Numbered from the stretch's first letter, positions 18,050-27,370 are shown. The stretch is 54,687 bases of DNA from Anaerolineales bacterium (GCA_016927315.1 JAFGMV010000026.1:1-54687), one strand, 5' to 3'. Notes: generated by a model from the sequence alone, not told the origin. Program-made: numbers and translations.

Positions 18050-19168
18050 ATGTTCGCATATGAAATTCAAGCTGCCGGGAAACGCGCCCGCGCCGGGGTC
18101 TTCCAGACCCCGCATGGCGTCCTGGAAACCCCGGTCTTTGCCCCGGTTGGCACACAGGCCACCGTTAAGACACTGACCCCGGTCCAACTGGAAGAGCTGG
18201 GCGCTTCGCTGGTGCTTTCCAATACCTACCACCTTTACCTACGCCCCGGGGATGAACTGGTGGCAGGGATGGGCGGCCTGCACCGCTTTATGCAGTGGCC
18301 GTATCCCCTGCTGACCGATTCGGGCGGTTACCAGGTCTTTTCCCTGGCCCGGACCCGCACCGTCGATGATGACGGGGTTACTTTCAAGTCGCATATCGAT
18401 GGCTCCTCACACCGCTTGACCCCCGAGCGGTCGATCCAGATACAGGAGAACCTGGGCGCCGATATCATAATGGCTTTCGACGAGTGTGCTGATCCCGGAG
18501 ACCGGGAGTATATCCAGCAGGCCATGCAGCGCACCCACCGCTGGGCCGAGCGCTGCCTGCTGGCCAAACGCCGGCCAGACCAGGCCCTGTTCGGGATTGT
18601 CCAGGGGGGCGTCGATCCGGACCTGCGAGCCGCTTCGGCCGAGTTCATCGCCTCCCTGCCTTTTCTCGGGATTGCGATCGGGGGGCTGTCCGTCGGAGAG
18701 ACCAAGGAAGAGATGCACGCCGCCCTGGATGTGGTTACCCCCCTCCTGCCTGAAAACAAGCCCCGTTACCTGATGGGAGTGGGAACGCCGGAAGACCTGA
18801 TCAATGGGATCGCCCGCGGTATCGACATCTTCGATTGTGTCCTGCCGACCCGCCTGGCCCGCCATCATGCCGCCTTTTCTCCCGAAGGGCGCCTCAACCT
18901 GATGAACGCCAGTTTTGCCCGCGACCAAAACCCTATCGATGCAGGTTGTTCCTGTTATACTTGCCGGACGTTTACGCGTGCCTACCTGCGGCACTTGATC
19001 GTCGCCAGGGAATTGCTGGCGGGCGCCCTGCTCTCCATTCATAACCTGCATGCCCTGGTGCAGCTGGTTAAGGATATCCGGCAGATGATCTTTTCCGGGA
19101 CTTTCGAAGAGAACGTCCCGCAACTGTTGGAGCGTTGGGAAAACAACGCCGCACGAAAACAACCATAA
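18050..19168 (+). CDS. tgt: tRNA-guanine transglycosylase (queuine tRNA-ribosyltransferase)
   Basis: Tgt exchanges guanine for preQ1 at the wobble position of GUN-anticodon tRNAs. The 372-residue protein is of normal length. It has TDSGGYQVFSL (Asp near residue 90), the GIVQGG recognition loop, the nucleophile Asp in FDCVLPTRLARH, and the zinc site CSCYTC with a downstream His. The start matches the family N-terminus and has no Shine-Dalgarno. It is followed by a terminator and then by uppP. Confidence 0.96.
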   Translation: MFAYEIQAAGKRARAGVFQTPHGVLETPVFAPVGTQATVKTLTPVQLEELGASLVLSNTYHLYLRPGDELVAGMGGLHRFMQWPYPLLTDSGGYQVFSLARTRTVDDDGVTFKSHIDGSSHRLTPERSIQIQENLGADIIMAFDECADPGDREYIQQAMQRTHRWAERCLLAKRRPDQALFGIVQGGVDPDLRAASAEFIASLPFLGIAIGGLSVGETKEEMHAALDVVTPLLPENKPRYLMGVGTPEDLINGIARGIDIFDCVLPTRLARHHAAFSPEGRLNLMNASFARDQNPIDAGCSCYTCRTFTRAYLRHLIVARELLAGALLSIHNLHALVQLVKDIRQMIFSGTFEENVPQLLERWENNAARKQP

Positions 19169-19178
19169 TGCATCACAG

Positions 19179-19215
19179 CCGGGAGGATCTTCCTTTTATG
19201 ATCCCCGGTGTTTTT
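19179..19215 (+). terminator. Rho-independent terminator after tgt
   Basis: CCGGGAGGATC (19179-19189) pairs with GATCCCCGG (19200-19208), with a small bulge, and is followed by TGTTTTT. It lies between tgt and uppP. Confidence 0.75.
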
Positions 19216-19235
19216 GTGGCGCTCCAGGAAGGTTT

Positions 19236-20039
19236 ATGACGCTTTTTCAATCATTTTTATTGGGTCTTATTCAAGGTTTGACCGAATTCATTCCCGTATC
19301 GTCGACAGCGCACCTGCTGATCGGGCAGCAATTGTTAGGCCTGCCCTCCGGGGAGGCCATGTTCTCTTTCCTGGTATTGATCCAGTTGGGGACGGTGGTT
19401 TCGCTGATCCTGTATTTCGGCAGGGAACTGTGGGTGTTGATCCGGGCTTTCTTCGCCAGGCCGTTTTCCACCCCGGAGAACAGGCTCGGCTGGTATATAC
19501 TCATTGCCACAGTCCCTGCATTGGCGGCTGGCTACCTGCTGCAGGAACACGTCAAATCTCTGTTTCAGACCCCGCTGCTGCAGGCCAGTGTTCGCTTGTT
19601 TGCTGCGGCAGCCCTGTTGGGGGGCGTCGAATGGTTGGGGAAACGCAGCCGCTCGCTTGAGACGATGACCTGGGTCGATGCCCTGTTGGTCGGCCTGTTC
19701 CAGATCCTTTCGATATTTCCGGGCGCCTCGCGTTCCGGGACAACCATCGCAGGTGGGATGGTGCGCGGTTTCAACCGTCCTGCGGCGGCCCGCTTTGCTT
19801 TCCTGATATCTGGGCCGGTGCTGTTGGCTGCCGGGCTTTACCAGCTGCTGACCATCGGCCGGATGCCAGACCTGGTTGCTTTCCTGCCGGCCCTGCTGGT
19901 TGGGTTTGCAACCGCCGCGGTGGTAGGTTGGCTGGCGGTGAAGTGGTTGATCGCTTACCTGGGCCGGCGCTCCCTGTATGTCTTTGCCGGTTATTGCGCC
20001 GTGTTGGGCGTGGTCCTGGTGTTTTTTCAATTGTCCTGA
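19236..20039 (+). CDS. uppP: Undecaprenyl-diphosphatase UppP (BacA)
   Basis: The 267-residue membrane protein recycles undecaprenyl diphosphate to the monophosphate for cell-wall and glycan synthesis. Both signature motifs are present: FIPVSSTAHLLI near residue 18 and GASRSGTTIAGG near residue 165. About seven or eight membrane segments are visible. An AGGAAGG precedes the ATG. The next gene starts 5 bp after the stop, so the two are probably co-transcribed. Confidence 0.95.
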   Translation: MTLFQSFLLGLIQGLTEFIPVSSTAHLLIGQQLLGLPSGEAMFSFLVLIQLGTVVSLILYFGRELWVLIRAFFARPFSTPENRLGWYILIATVPALAAGYLLQEHVKSLFQTPLLQASVRLFAAAALLGGVEWLGKRSRSLETMTWVDALLVGLFQILSIFPGASRSGTTIAGGMVRGFNRPAAARFAFLISGPVLLAAGLYQLLTIGRMPDLVAFLPALLVGFATAAVVGWLAVKWLIAYLGRRSLYVFAGYCAVLGVVLVFFQLS

Positions 20040-20044
20040 GAACG

Positions 20045-20680
20045 GTGCGCACTCGATCTTTGCTCCTGCCCCTCCTGGTCTTTCTCCTGGCTGGCTGCAC
20101 CCCCGCCGCACCGGTGGAGGCCTCCCGGGTGGTCACTGTGCAGGTCGGCGCCGGTGCGCAGCCCTGGCTGGGAGCTGTGTATGGTTGTGCCGGGCAGCAG
20201 GCTGTGACCGTACGGCTGGTGGACCTGCCTTCGGAAGCCGATCTGCAACTGCGTCTTGGTGAACCCCCATACCTGGGGACGCCCGCGTACCGCGTCGGCA
20301 GTGACGACCTGGTGGTGCTGGTCAATCGAGACAGCGCACTTTCCAGTCTGTCTGAAACCCAGGTCCGTGACCTGTTTTCCCGCGGCGGGGACGGCTTCCA
20401 GGTATGGGTGTACGCCTCCGGGGAAGATATCCAGCAGGTTTTTGAAGGCCTGGTGCTCCGGGGGAGGCAGGTAACCTCACACGCCCGTCTGGCAGGCAGC
20501 ACGGAACAGATGTTGGCCGCACTTGCTGCGGATAAGAACGCGGTGGGCCTTGCTCCCGGTCTACTGGTGGGCGAGGATGTGCGGGCGGTGTACGTCTGGC
20601 CACAGATCCCGGTGCTGGCCATCAGCCCTGCCGAGCCAGAAGGGGCGGCCCGACTTCTCCTGTCTTGCCTGCAGGAATAA
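20045..20680 (+). CDS. PstS-like substrate-binding lipoprotein
   Basis: With the GTG at 20045 the product is 211 residues, beginning with a signal peptide and lipobox LLAGC (Cys18). The rest looks like a small periplasmic-binding-protein fold of the phosphate-binding (PstS/PBP-like) type. It contains RVGSDDLVVLVNRDS and LSETQVRDLFSRG, a pattern seen in the hinge region of such proteins. It is shorter than true PstS, and no transport genes follow. The longer upstream reading would run inside uppP and lacks a signal peptide at its start, so it was rejected. The ligand is unknown. Confidence 0.65.
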   Translation: MRTRSLLLPLLVFLLAGCTPAAPVEASRVVTVQVGAGAQPWLGAVYGCAGQQAVTVRLVDLPSEADLQLRLGEPPYLGTPAYRVGSDDLVVLVNRDSALSSLSETQVRDLFSRGGDGFQVWVYASGEDIQQVFEGLVLRGRQVTSHARLAGSTEQMLAALAADKNAVGLAPGLLVGEDVRAVYVWPQIPVLAISPAEPEGAARLLLSCLQE

Positions 20681-21133
20681 TTGCCTCGGTTCTTTCTCGC
20701 TGCCCGGTCCCCCCGGGCGGTTTTTGTTTTAAGCGTTCGGAAGCATTCAATACTTGTGATGCCTGTTGCATTACAGGCTGCCGGCGGGTCATCCGTAACA
20801 AACAGGGCTCATCCCGAACTTGGGTTTGGATGCACATCATTCGCATTCCCACGCAGGCACACCGCCCCTGCCAAAAGATGCCAAAGCGTCGATGCTGACG
20901 GCCTGACCAAAGAGAACCTATCGGCGCACTTCAGCAAGCTGGGAGAGGCTGGTTATGCCGCGATCGAGAAGAATTTCAAAGGGAAACTTCCCCAGGCGGT
21001 TTGCAAACATATGGAGGCAGGCCAGGCAGCTTTCATGGAATACCGGAAGAAGATGCTGCGCTTGATAGACAGGGACGGCCAGCGGCAATCTTTCACGGCA
21101 GGCTTTATAATTAGGGCAGGAGTCCGATTGTGA
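20681..21133 (+). pseudogene. Possible degenerate or fragmentary gene
   Basis: An open frame runs from directly after the PstS-like stop to TGA 21131-21133, overlapping the next GTG start by 4 bp. The first 70 codons do not look like protein. From about 20889 the frame looks like a helical, charged protein (LTKENLSAHFSKLGEAGY ... FMEYRKKMLRLIDRDG). No start codon or ribosome site fits this part. It may be the remnant of a gene whose 5' end has decayed, or a real small gene with an unseen start. I do not recognise the family. Confidence 0.3.
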
Positions 21134-22848
21134 AACACAGCCTCTCTGTTTGGTTATTTGTCCTGGTCCTGCTGCTGGCTTCCTGTGGGCCGGCGCCCAC
21201 AGCAGCCCCCACTGCTACCCGGCCGCCGGCGCCGGTTGAAACACTGACGCCGACCCCGCCGCCCATCCTGGTTGATGAACGGTTTGAAGCCGGCGAGCGT
21301 ATGCGCTGGCTGGACGGAAGCCTCCTGGTCTATGTGCCCGGCGGTGAATTTGAAATGGGTTCCGGAGAGCAGGTCCATCCGGTCCGGCTGAACGGTTTCT
21401 GGATCCAGCAGACCGAAGTCACCAACCGCATGTACCGGGATTGCGTCCTGGCCGGGGCATGTAAAGCGCCTGCCAGTAAAGCAGACCTGCCCTACACCGA
21501 CGATTTCGTACAAGGCCGGCCGGTGACCGGGGTAAGCTGGACCCAGGCGCGTTCCTATTGTACCTGGGTGCAGGGACGCCTGCCGACCGAAGCTGAATGG
21601 GAACGGGCAGCCCGTGGTTCCGGGCAGGGCCCCTATCCCTGGGGCGACAAATTACCGGACTGCCGCCGGGTCAATTTTTCCGGGTGCATCAATAACCTGT
21701 CGTATGCCGCCCAGTTCCCGCAGGGGGCCAATGACCTGGGCCTGCTGGATATGTCTGGGAATGCCGCCGAATGGGTGGCAGACTGGTACGACCCCGGTTA
21801 TTATGCCAGCTCCCCGGTCATCAATCCGATCGGGCCGGCCGGCGGCGAGACGCGTGTGATCCGTGGGGGAAGTTATCTCGATGCAGCTGGACAGATTTCG
21901 GTGACGGCCCGCTCCTCTGCGGTCCCGGCGGATACCGCTGCAGACCTGGGCTTCCGGTGTGCATTCAGCGCCCCGATCCTGTACCCGCCTTTTTGCCAGC
22001 TGCCTGCCTATAAAGTCAGCGACCCCGCCTCGTCTGCGGTGCAGGCCGGGGAATGCATTGATCCCGACCCGATTGTAGAGCGGGGAAAGTTCTGCCAGGG
22101 GAAAGTGGGTTTCGTGAACGTCGATGTCCCCCTGAACGCCCTGATAAGCGTCACCAGCGCCGGCGTTACCTGCGAGCCGGTTGGGAATTTCGGCGATGTC
22201 ACCCGCTTCAGTTGTTATGGAGCCAATAACCTGCCGGTCAACCTGACTGTATGCACCGGCGCCTGTTACCCCGACCTGGCCAATTACATCCCTGAACCGG
22301 TTTGTGACCCCGGGTATGCTTACCAGGAGTCTGCGGGCGCCTGTTATTATGACCCCGCCCCGGTATTGGAGGGGCAGGACGCCTGCCCGGAGGGGTTTGT
22401 TCCAGTGGGATTGGAGCCGGGGCAGTCTGTCTGTCTGCCGCTGTCGGCGGGTTTGGGCTGTCCGGTTGGGCAGGTGCTTGATCCACAGCTGGGGGGCTGC
22501 CGCTCAGCCGCCGGGCAGGTGGACTGCGAAGTGTATGGTTTCAATGATCCTGAAAGAGCTCTGGGCTGCTACCAGGGCTGTCCTCAAGGATACCAATATG
22601 ATGAGGACACCCAATGCTGCCGGGCGGTCGGAGACAGTCGGTATCCGGGATGCCAGCCCGGGTACCATTATTCGCAGGCCGAACAAAGCTGCCTCCCCGG
22701 TTCCGGTGGCCTGGGGGGAGAAGGATGTACTTCAATCCAGCTGTATACCGGTGATTGCGTGATCCGGGAATGCGGCCCCTATCCGGACTGCGGCCTGGGG
22801 TGTTATAAAGATGAAGATCGCAAGATCTGTATTCCCCCGGACCAATAG
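21130..22848 (+). CDS. FGE-fold (SUMF1-like) Cys-rich lipoprotein 1
   Basis: The 572-residue lipoprotein starts with GTG (AGGAG 8 bases upstream) and has the lipobox LLASC (Cys19). An FGE-sulfatase domain follows (about 55-285): VPGGEFEMGSG, TEVTNRMYRDC, RLPTEAEWERAARG, YPWGD, GNAAEWVADWYD, RVIRGGSY and LGFRCA. The remaining half is a Cys-rich tail with repeats of the type CxxGYxY...CC. After RGGSY there is none of the two catalytic cysteines of true formylglycine-generating enzyme, so the domain is probably structural or ligand-binding. A TATAAT at 21106-21111 may be its -10 box. Confidence 0.85.
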   Translation: MKHSLSVWLFVLVLLLASCGPAPTAAPTATRPPAPVETLTPTPPPILVDERFEAGERMRWLDGSLLVYVPGGEFEMGSGEQVHPVRLNGFWIQQTEVTNRMYRDCVLAGACKAPASKADLPYTDDFVQGRPVTGVSWTQARSYCTWVQGRLPTEAEWERAARGSGQGPYPWGDKLPDCRRVNFSGCINNLSYAAQFPQGANDLGLLDMSGNAAEWVADWYDPGYYASSPVINPIGPAGGETRVIRGGSYLDAAGQISVTARSSAVPADTAADLGFRCAFSAPILYPPFCQLPAYKVSDPASSAVQAGECIDPDPIVERGKFCQGKVGFVNVDVPLNALISVTSAGVTCEPVGNFGDVTRFSCYGANNLPVNLTVCTGACYPDLANYIPEPVCDPGYAYQESAGACYYDPAPVLEGQDACPEGFVPVGLEPGQSVCLPLSAGLGCPVGQVLDPQLGGCRSAAGQVDCEVYGFNDPERALGCYQGCPQGYQYDEDTQCCRAVGDSRYPGCQPGYHYSQAEQSCLPGSGGLGGEGCTSIQLYTGDCVIRECGPYPDCGLGCYKDEDRKICIPPDQ

Positions 22849-22968
22849 TGTTATATCAAGTAGTACCAAAGTAATCCACTGCTTGGGGGATAGGATTGTT
22901 ACTCTCTTTCTTGTATAGTATATATGCCTTTCAATTTTGTAAGGTACGTCTTTGGAGGAGAGTGTCTT

Positions 22969-24543
22969 ATGAAACCGTTCAGAAACAAAATTGCTTTTAT
23001 GGGGGGACTGCTGGCGCTGATCTTAGCGGCCTGCAGTCCGCAGGCCGTACCAACACCGATTGTGATTGTGGTGACTTCGACCCCGGAAACTGCGGCGCCG
23101 CCGCCGGTTGAGGTGTTGACCGAAGCGCCGACTGAGATCGTTCCGATCATCCCGCTGACCGGCCCGGTAATGGAGCGCGGCTCGACGATTCCATACGTGG
23201 ATGGCAGCCTGCTGGTGGCTGTGCCGGGAGGGGAGTTCATCATGGGCCACGGCGGCTCCGACAACCCGGAACACGTCGTTACCCTGGGGGACTTCTGGAT
23301 CTACCGTACCGAAGTCACCAACCAGCAGTATGCCCTGTGTGTTTCCCAGGGTGGATGCCAGCTGCCCGATTTGATCGATAATCTGGGCTATGCTGATTAC
23401 CAGCGAGCCAACGATCCGGTGGCCGGGGTGACCTGGGACCAGGCTGCTGATTATTGTGAATTTGTCCATGGACGCCTGCCAACCGAAGCCGAATGGGAGA
23501 AGACGGCCCGCGGTCCTGATGGCAATCTCTACCCTTGGGGAGAAGCCGCTCCGGAATGCAGTCTGTTGAATTTCGATACATGTACCGGCAAGACCACCAA
23601 TGTCCTCGATTACCCGCAGGGGAAGAGTTACTACGATGCCCTGGACATGGCCGGGAATACCTTCGAGTGGGTGGCGGATTGGTACGATCCGTTGTATTAC
23701 CGGGAGTCTCCCGGTGAGGATCCTCTCGGGCCGGAAAGCGGGAACCGCCGCTCCATCCGCTCCAGCGCGTATAACAGCGCTGAGGTCGAGGTGCCGGTTG
23801 CGAAGCGGTATTATGCCGAACCGTCCGACCACCGCCGCGACCTGGGATTCCGCTGCGTAGTGGAAGACCCGCAGTACTTCGCTCCCTATTGTGAAGAAGT
23901 GGCTGTCTACGGACCTGGTGTGTTGATACCCTGGGGATCGGGGCCGGATACCTTTGATATCCCTGTAGAAGTCTGCCCGGGTCTTTCCATTACCCAGGGG
24001 GAGAACTGCGGCGACGGGTATTTGCCTTACACGGTGGTGACGTTTAACGGGCCTGCCGGGGCTTCGATCAGCGCCCCCGGCTGCGTTGGGGGACCGACTG
24101 TCTTTACCTGCAGTTCGGTTGTGGATGTGGAAATCTGCGCCGACTGCCAGGCGCCGCCTCCCCCCGGGGAACCTGGTTGTAAGCCGGGGTTTACCTATGA
24201 TCCGGGAACACATACCTGCGTGATTACCGTAGGCCGCCCCGGGGAATGCCTGCCGGGAATGAATTATGATCCCGAACTGGAATGCTGTACCGCCGGCGCT
24301 ACACTGAGCGGCGGCGTCTACTCCCTGTGCCCCGCCGGTACCTTCCTCGATACTGCCAGCAATGCCTGCGTGCCCTGGCCGGTAGCCGGGACGGTTTGCG
24401 AGAACCAGACCGTCCATTTGATGACCTGCCAGGGTCCGGGTGATGACGATGGTCCCTGCGACCCACCCGCCAACGGCTGCCCGCAGGGATCGAACTGGGA
24501 CCCGAATGCCTGCTGTTGTTCTCGCAACGGGGTATGCCTGTAG
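22969..24543 (+). CDS. FGE-fold (SUMF1-like) Cys-rich lipoprotein 2
   Basis: This 524-residue paralogue begins at the ATG at 22969, behind GGAGGAG. It has the lipobox LAAC (Cys22), a Pro/Thr/Ala linker, and an FGE-like domain (about 70-300: VPGGEFIMGHGG, TEVTNQQYALC, RLPTEAEWEKTARG, GNTFEWVADWYD, LGFRCV). The Cys-rich tail ends in CCCSRNGVCL. The segment after RSIRSSAY has no cysteine where the catalytic pair of FGE would be. The paired cysteines in the loop after TNQQY and in PECSLLNFDTC are shared with the other copies and probably form disulfides outside the cell. Confidence 0.85.
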   Translation: MKPFRNKIAFMGGLLALILAACSPQAVPTPIVIVVTSTPETAAPPPVEVLTEAPTEIVPIIPLTGPVMERGSTIPYVDGSLLVAVPGGEFIMGHGGSDNPEHVVTLGDFWIYRTEVTNQQYALCVSQGGCQLPDLIDNLGYADYQRANDPVAGVTWDQAADYCEFVHGRLPTEAEWEKTARGPDGNLYPWGEAAPECSLLNFDTCTGKTTNVLDYPQGKSYYDALDMAGNTFEWVADWYDPLYYRESPGEDPLGPESGNRRSIRSSAYNSAEVEVPVAKRYYAEPSDHRRDLGFRCVVEDPQYFAPYCEEVAVYGPGVLIPWGSGPDTFDIPVEVCPGLSITQGENCGDGYLPYTVVTFNGPAGASISAPGCVGGPTVFTCSSVVDVEICADCQAPPPPGEPGCKPGFTYDPGTHTCVITVGRPGECLPGMNYDPELECCTAGATLSGGVYSLCPAGTFLDTASNACVPWPVAGTVCENQTVHLMTCQGPGDDDGPCDPPANGCPQGSNWDPNACCCSRNGVCL

Positions 24544-24883
24544 TCTTTAGGAACCCGGCCCCCACCGCCAACCGGTGAGGGCCGGGTCTTCCTGACCGCG
24601 CGGCTGCCGGGTAGTCCTTAAGTACCCCCAACCATTTGGGGATAACAGCCCCGGGGCCTTTCATGTAAAATGAATGCAGCTTACAAAAATGCAAGGTCAG
24701 GCTTTGGATACTTAAGAGGAGAGGCGCAGTGCATATATAAAGGATTATCTATGCAGATCAATTGATTATTGGGTCTTCCATGCCATCTATCTCGCCAGAG
24801 GGGATGGCAGGCTATCCCATTGTTTTGTAAAATAAAGTGAACAAATCGACCAACATTGTACGCCAAACAAAGAGGAGTATCGC
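24544..24883. other. Intergenic region with terminator hairpins
   Basis: About 340 bp without a gene. It holds a long hairpin (24553-24587) and a second, CCCCAA-4-TTGGGG, at 24626-24641. The rest shows no clear feature apart from the AAAGAGGAG ribosome site of the next gene. Confidence 0.6.
24553..24587 (+). terminator. Strong hairpin after lipoprotein 2
   Basis: ACCCGGCCC and CACCG pair with CGGTG and GGGCCGGGT, with one C/A mismatch and a 5-base loop. Only a weak CTTCCT follows, so termination efficiency is uncertain. Confidence 0.6.
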
Positions 24884-26590
24884 ATGAACAAAGAGATCAT
24901 CAAGGGAGTCTATGTAATCCTGGCGCTGCTGCTGGCGCTGACAGCCTGCGGCCCGAAAGCGGCGGCGCCAACCGAAGCCGCCCAGACCGAAGCCCCGCCC
25001 CCGGCCGCCGAAACGGAAGCCCCGGCCACAGAAGCCCCGGCGCAGGCCGCACCGGTGAAGCTGACCGGGCCGGAACTCGGGACGACCATGAAGTGGGTGG
25101 ACGGCAGCCTGCTGGTCTACATTCCGGAAGGGGAGTTCATCATGGGGGCTGACGGGGCCGACAACCCCGAGCACGTGGCGGCGCTGTCGTCGTTCTGGAT
25201 CTACCGGAACGAGGTCACCAACCGCATGTATGCAGCCTGCATTGCCAGCGGCAGCTGCATCATGCCGTTAGAAGAGACGGCGGTGCGCAGCCTGGAGAAC
25301 CCCTATATGCGCGACCGCCCGGTGGTGGGGGTGAACTGGGAGCAGGCGGATGCCTACTGTAAGTGGGCGCAGGGCGCCCTGCCGACCGAGGCGCAGTGGG
25401 AGAAGACCGCCCGGGGACCAGAAGGGAACATCTACCCGTGGGGCGAGGCCGCGCCGGGCTGTGACCTGCTGAACATGGCGGGCTGCCTGGGGAAGACCAC
25501 CCGGGTGTACGATTACCCGAACGGGCAGTCCTATTACCAGGTGCTCGATATGGCGGGGAACGTCTTCGAGTGGACGAACGACTGGTATGACAAGACCTAT
25601 TACCAAACGGGACCGGCGGAGAACCCGCCCGGGCCGCAGGACGGCGAGAACCGCTCGGTGCGCGGCAGCAGCTACAGGTCCGGGGAGGCAGATACACCCT
25701 CGTCGCAGCGCTTCTTCCTGAGCCCGGGGACGACTGAGGCGGACCTTGGCTTCCGCTGTGTGGTCGAGAACCCGGTCTATTACCCGCCGTATTGTGTGAC
25801 CAGCGGCTACGCCCGGAACCCGGCGCCGGGCAACCCTTACCAGGATTGTGAAATCGATCTCTCGATGGCCGGTCAGGACTGTGGTTTCGCAACCGCCGAT
25901 CTTGCTGGGGGTACGATCACGTCGGTTGAGGCCGGGGAACCCCTCAATTGTGGCGAGGCCGACGGTACCCGCATTTATTGTTCCGGCCCGTCTGCAGCCT
26001 CGGGGACCGTGACGGTCTGCGCCAGATGTGAGAGTGTAAGCTCTTCGATCGGCACCGCCGACCTGGTCTGTGAGACTGGCTATTCTCTCAACGATGACGG
26101 CGCCTGTGTGCGTGAGACAGGCGGTGAGGACGGCTGTTTCCGGGGGACTGAACTGCCGGGGACGGATGGACTGTGCCGCCCGGGAAACTCGTCGGGCGGC
26201 GGGATCGGCACGCCCGAACTGGGCGGCGGCTGCCCGATCGGGAGCTACTTCGATACCGGCCTGGGAGACTGCGTCAGCCGCACCCCACCGGTGGGCGAGT
26301 GCCTGCCCGGGTACGAATATGATCCCGAATTGATGTGCTGCGAAGCGCCGCTGCGTGGAACCCGGCCCGGCTGCGGCCCGGATGAATACGAAGACACCTC
26401 GGACGGCGCCTGCTACCCGCTGCAGAACAGCGAGCTGGGGGGCGCCGCCTGCGAATCCGTGTACCTCAGCATGGGGGTCTGTAATCAGCGGAGTGGCAGC
26501 AGGGGTCCGGGATGTGTTGAAATACCAGGTTGTGTAACCCATTCAATGTGTGGCATAACCGGTTATCCCCCGTGCTGTGTTTGTAAGTAA
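24884..26590 (+). CDS. FGE-fold (SUMF1-like) Cys-rich lipoprotein 3
   Basis: This 568-residue paralogue has the lipobox LTAC (Cys22) and a linker of repeated Glu/Ala/Pro pieces. Its FGE-like domain (about 65-295) has IPEGEFIMGADG, NEVTNRMYAAC, ALPTEAQWEKTARG, YPWGEAAPGC, GNVFEWTNDWYD and LGFRCV. A Cys-rich tail follows with YDPELMCCE-type repeats. Catalytic FGE cysteines are absent. Most of the gene is extremely G+C-rich at third positions, but the last 40 codons are clearly AT-richer, as if the 3' end had a different history. AAAGAGGAG precedes the ATG. Confidence 0.85.
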   Translation: MNKEIIKGVYVILALLLALTACGPKAAAPTEAAQTEAPPPAAETEAPATEAPAQAAPVKLTGPELGTTMKWVDGSLLVYIPEGEFIMGADGADNPEHVAALSSFWIYRNEVTNRMYAACIASGSCIMPLEETAVRSLENPYMRDRPVVGVNWEQADAYCKWAQGALPTEAQWEKTARGPEGNIYPWGEAAPGCDLLNMAGCLGKTTRVYDYPNGQSYYQVLDMAGNVFEWTNDWYDKTYYQTGPAENPPGPQDGENRSVRGSSYRSGEADTPSSQRFFLSPGTTEADLGFRCVVENPVYYPPYCVTSGYARNPAPGNPYQDCEIDLSMAGQDCGFATADLAGGTITSVEAGEPLNCGEADGTRIYCSGPSAASGTVTVCARCESVSSSIGTADLVCETGYSLNDDGACVRETGGEDGCFRGTELPGTDGLCRPGNSSGGGIGTPELGGGCPIGSYFDTGLGDCVSRTPPVGECLPGYEYDPELMCCEAPLRGTRPGCGPDEYEDTSDGACYPLQNSELGGAACESVYLSMGVCNQRSGSRGPGCVEIPGCVTHSMCGITGYPPCCVCK

Positions 26591-26598
26591 AAGATAGC

Positions 26599-26636
26599 TT
26601 TACTAATTCCTCGCTCTAAGGCGAGGAATTAGTAAA
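26599..26636 (+). terminator. Perfect 16-bp hairpin after lipoprotein 3
   Basis: TTTACTAATTCCTCGC (26599-26614) and GCGAGGAATTAGTAAA (26621-26636) form a perfect stem with a 6-base loop. The stem base is A/T-rich, so it can act as a terminator in both directions. Confidence 0.7.
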
Positions 26637-26701
26637 TTATAAAAATGGATCGGGACAATCTATGGTAACCTAATCTTGTGTCATTGAATAAGGAGAATAC
26701 G

Positions 26702-27304
26702 TTGAAATCTATAAGATTATTTACCTCTACCGGTCTGGTGGTTGCAGGGATATGCTTGTCGGCCTGTGCTGCGGCCGGGCCGCCGCCCACCCCGCAGGTG
26801 ATCGTGGTGACTGCCACGCCGTCCGCGCCGCAGGCCGCCGCCACCGCAACCTTCCCGCCCCCGGCCGTGGAGCAGCCCACACAGCCCAACTATGCCCCCA
26901 ACTGCCCGCAGGGTGCAGCGGAGTCCTGCTCCGTTCCCGAGGTGGAAATCCGTGAGTATGAGTGTATCTCCAAGCAGCCGTATACCTATGTCAGTATGCC
27001 CGCCGGCACAACCTATGAGGTGCTCAGCCCGGGGTTTACCTGCGGGGATGACTACCTCCTGACGGACGGTCTCACCACCGTTGTGACCTGTACGGGGCCT
27101 GAACTGATGGTCTTCGATTTACGATTCTGCAACCCGGCCTGTGAGCAGGCGCCAGTGCTGGACACATCCGGCGGCCAGTGCCAGGACGGCTATGGTTATG
27201 ACGCTGCCCGGATGTGCTGCAGCCAGATGCAGCAGGTCGAGGCCGGCAGCGGCTGCAGCCAGATCAGGGTCGATATCAAGTCCTGCCCCGGGCCGAAAAA
27301 ATAA
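26702..27304 (+). CDS. Short Cys-rich lipoprotein without FGE domain
   Basis: This 200-residue lipoprotein starts at a TTG (26702) that has AAGGAG six bases upstream; the GTG at 26678 has no such site. The lipobox is LSAC (Cys22). After a Pro/Thr/Ala linker the whole mature part resembles the Cys-rich tails of the neighbouring FGE-fold lipoproteins: CSVPEVEIREYEC, FTCGDD, VVTCTG, then GYGYDAARMCCSQM and a final CSQIRVDIKSC. The FGE domain itself is missing, so this looks like a stand-alone tail module or a deletion derivative that has kept its own signal peptide. Confidence 0.75.
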   Translation: MKSIRLFTSTGLVVAGICLSACAAAGPPPTPQVIVVTATPSAPQAAATATFPPPAVEQPTQPNYAPNCPQGAAESCSVPEVEIREYECISKQPYTYVSMPAGTTYEVLSPGFTCGDDYLLTDGLTTVVTCTGPELMVFDLRFCNPACEQAPVLDTSGGQCQDGYGYDAARMCCSQMQQVEAGSGCSQIRVDIKSCPGPKK

Positions 27305-27370
27305 ATTCAAATCGGCGCCCCCGGCCGGGCGGGCTGGGGTGGATACCCGCCCGGTTGTGCGGCCGGCAGC

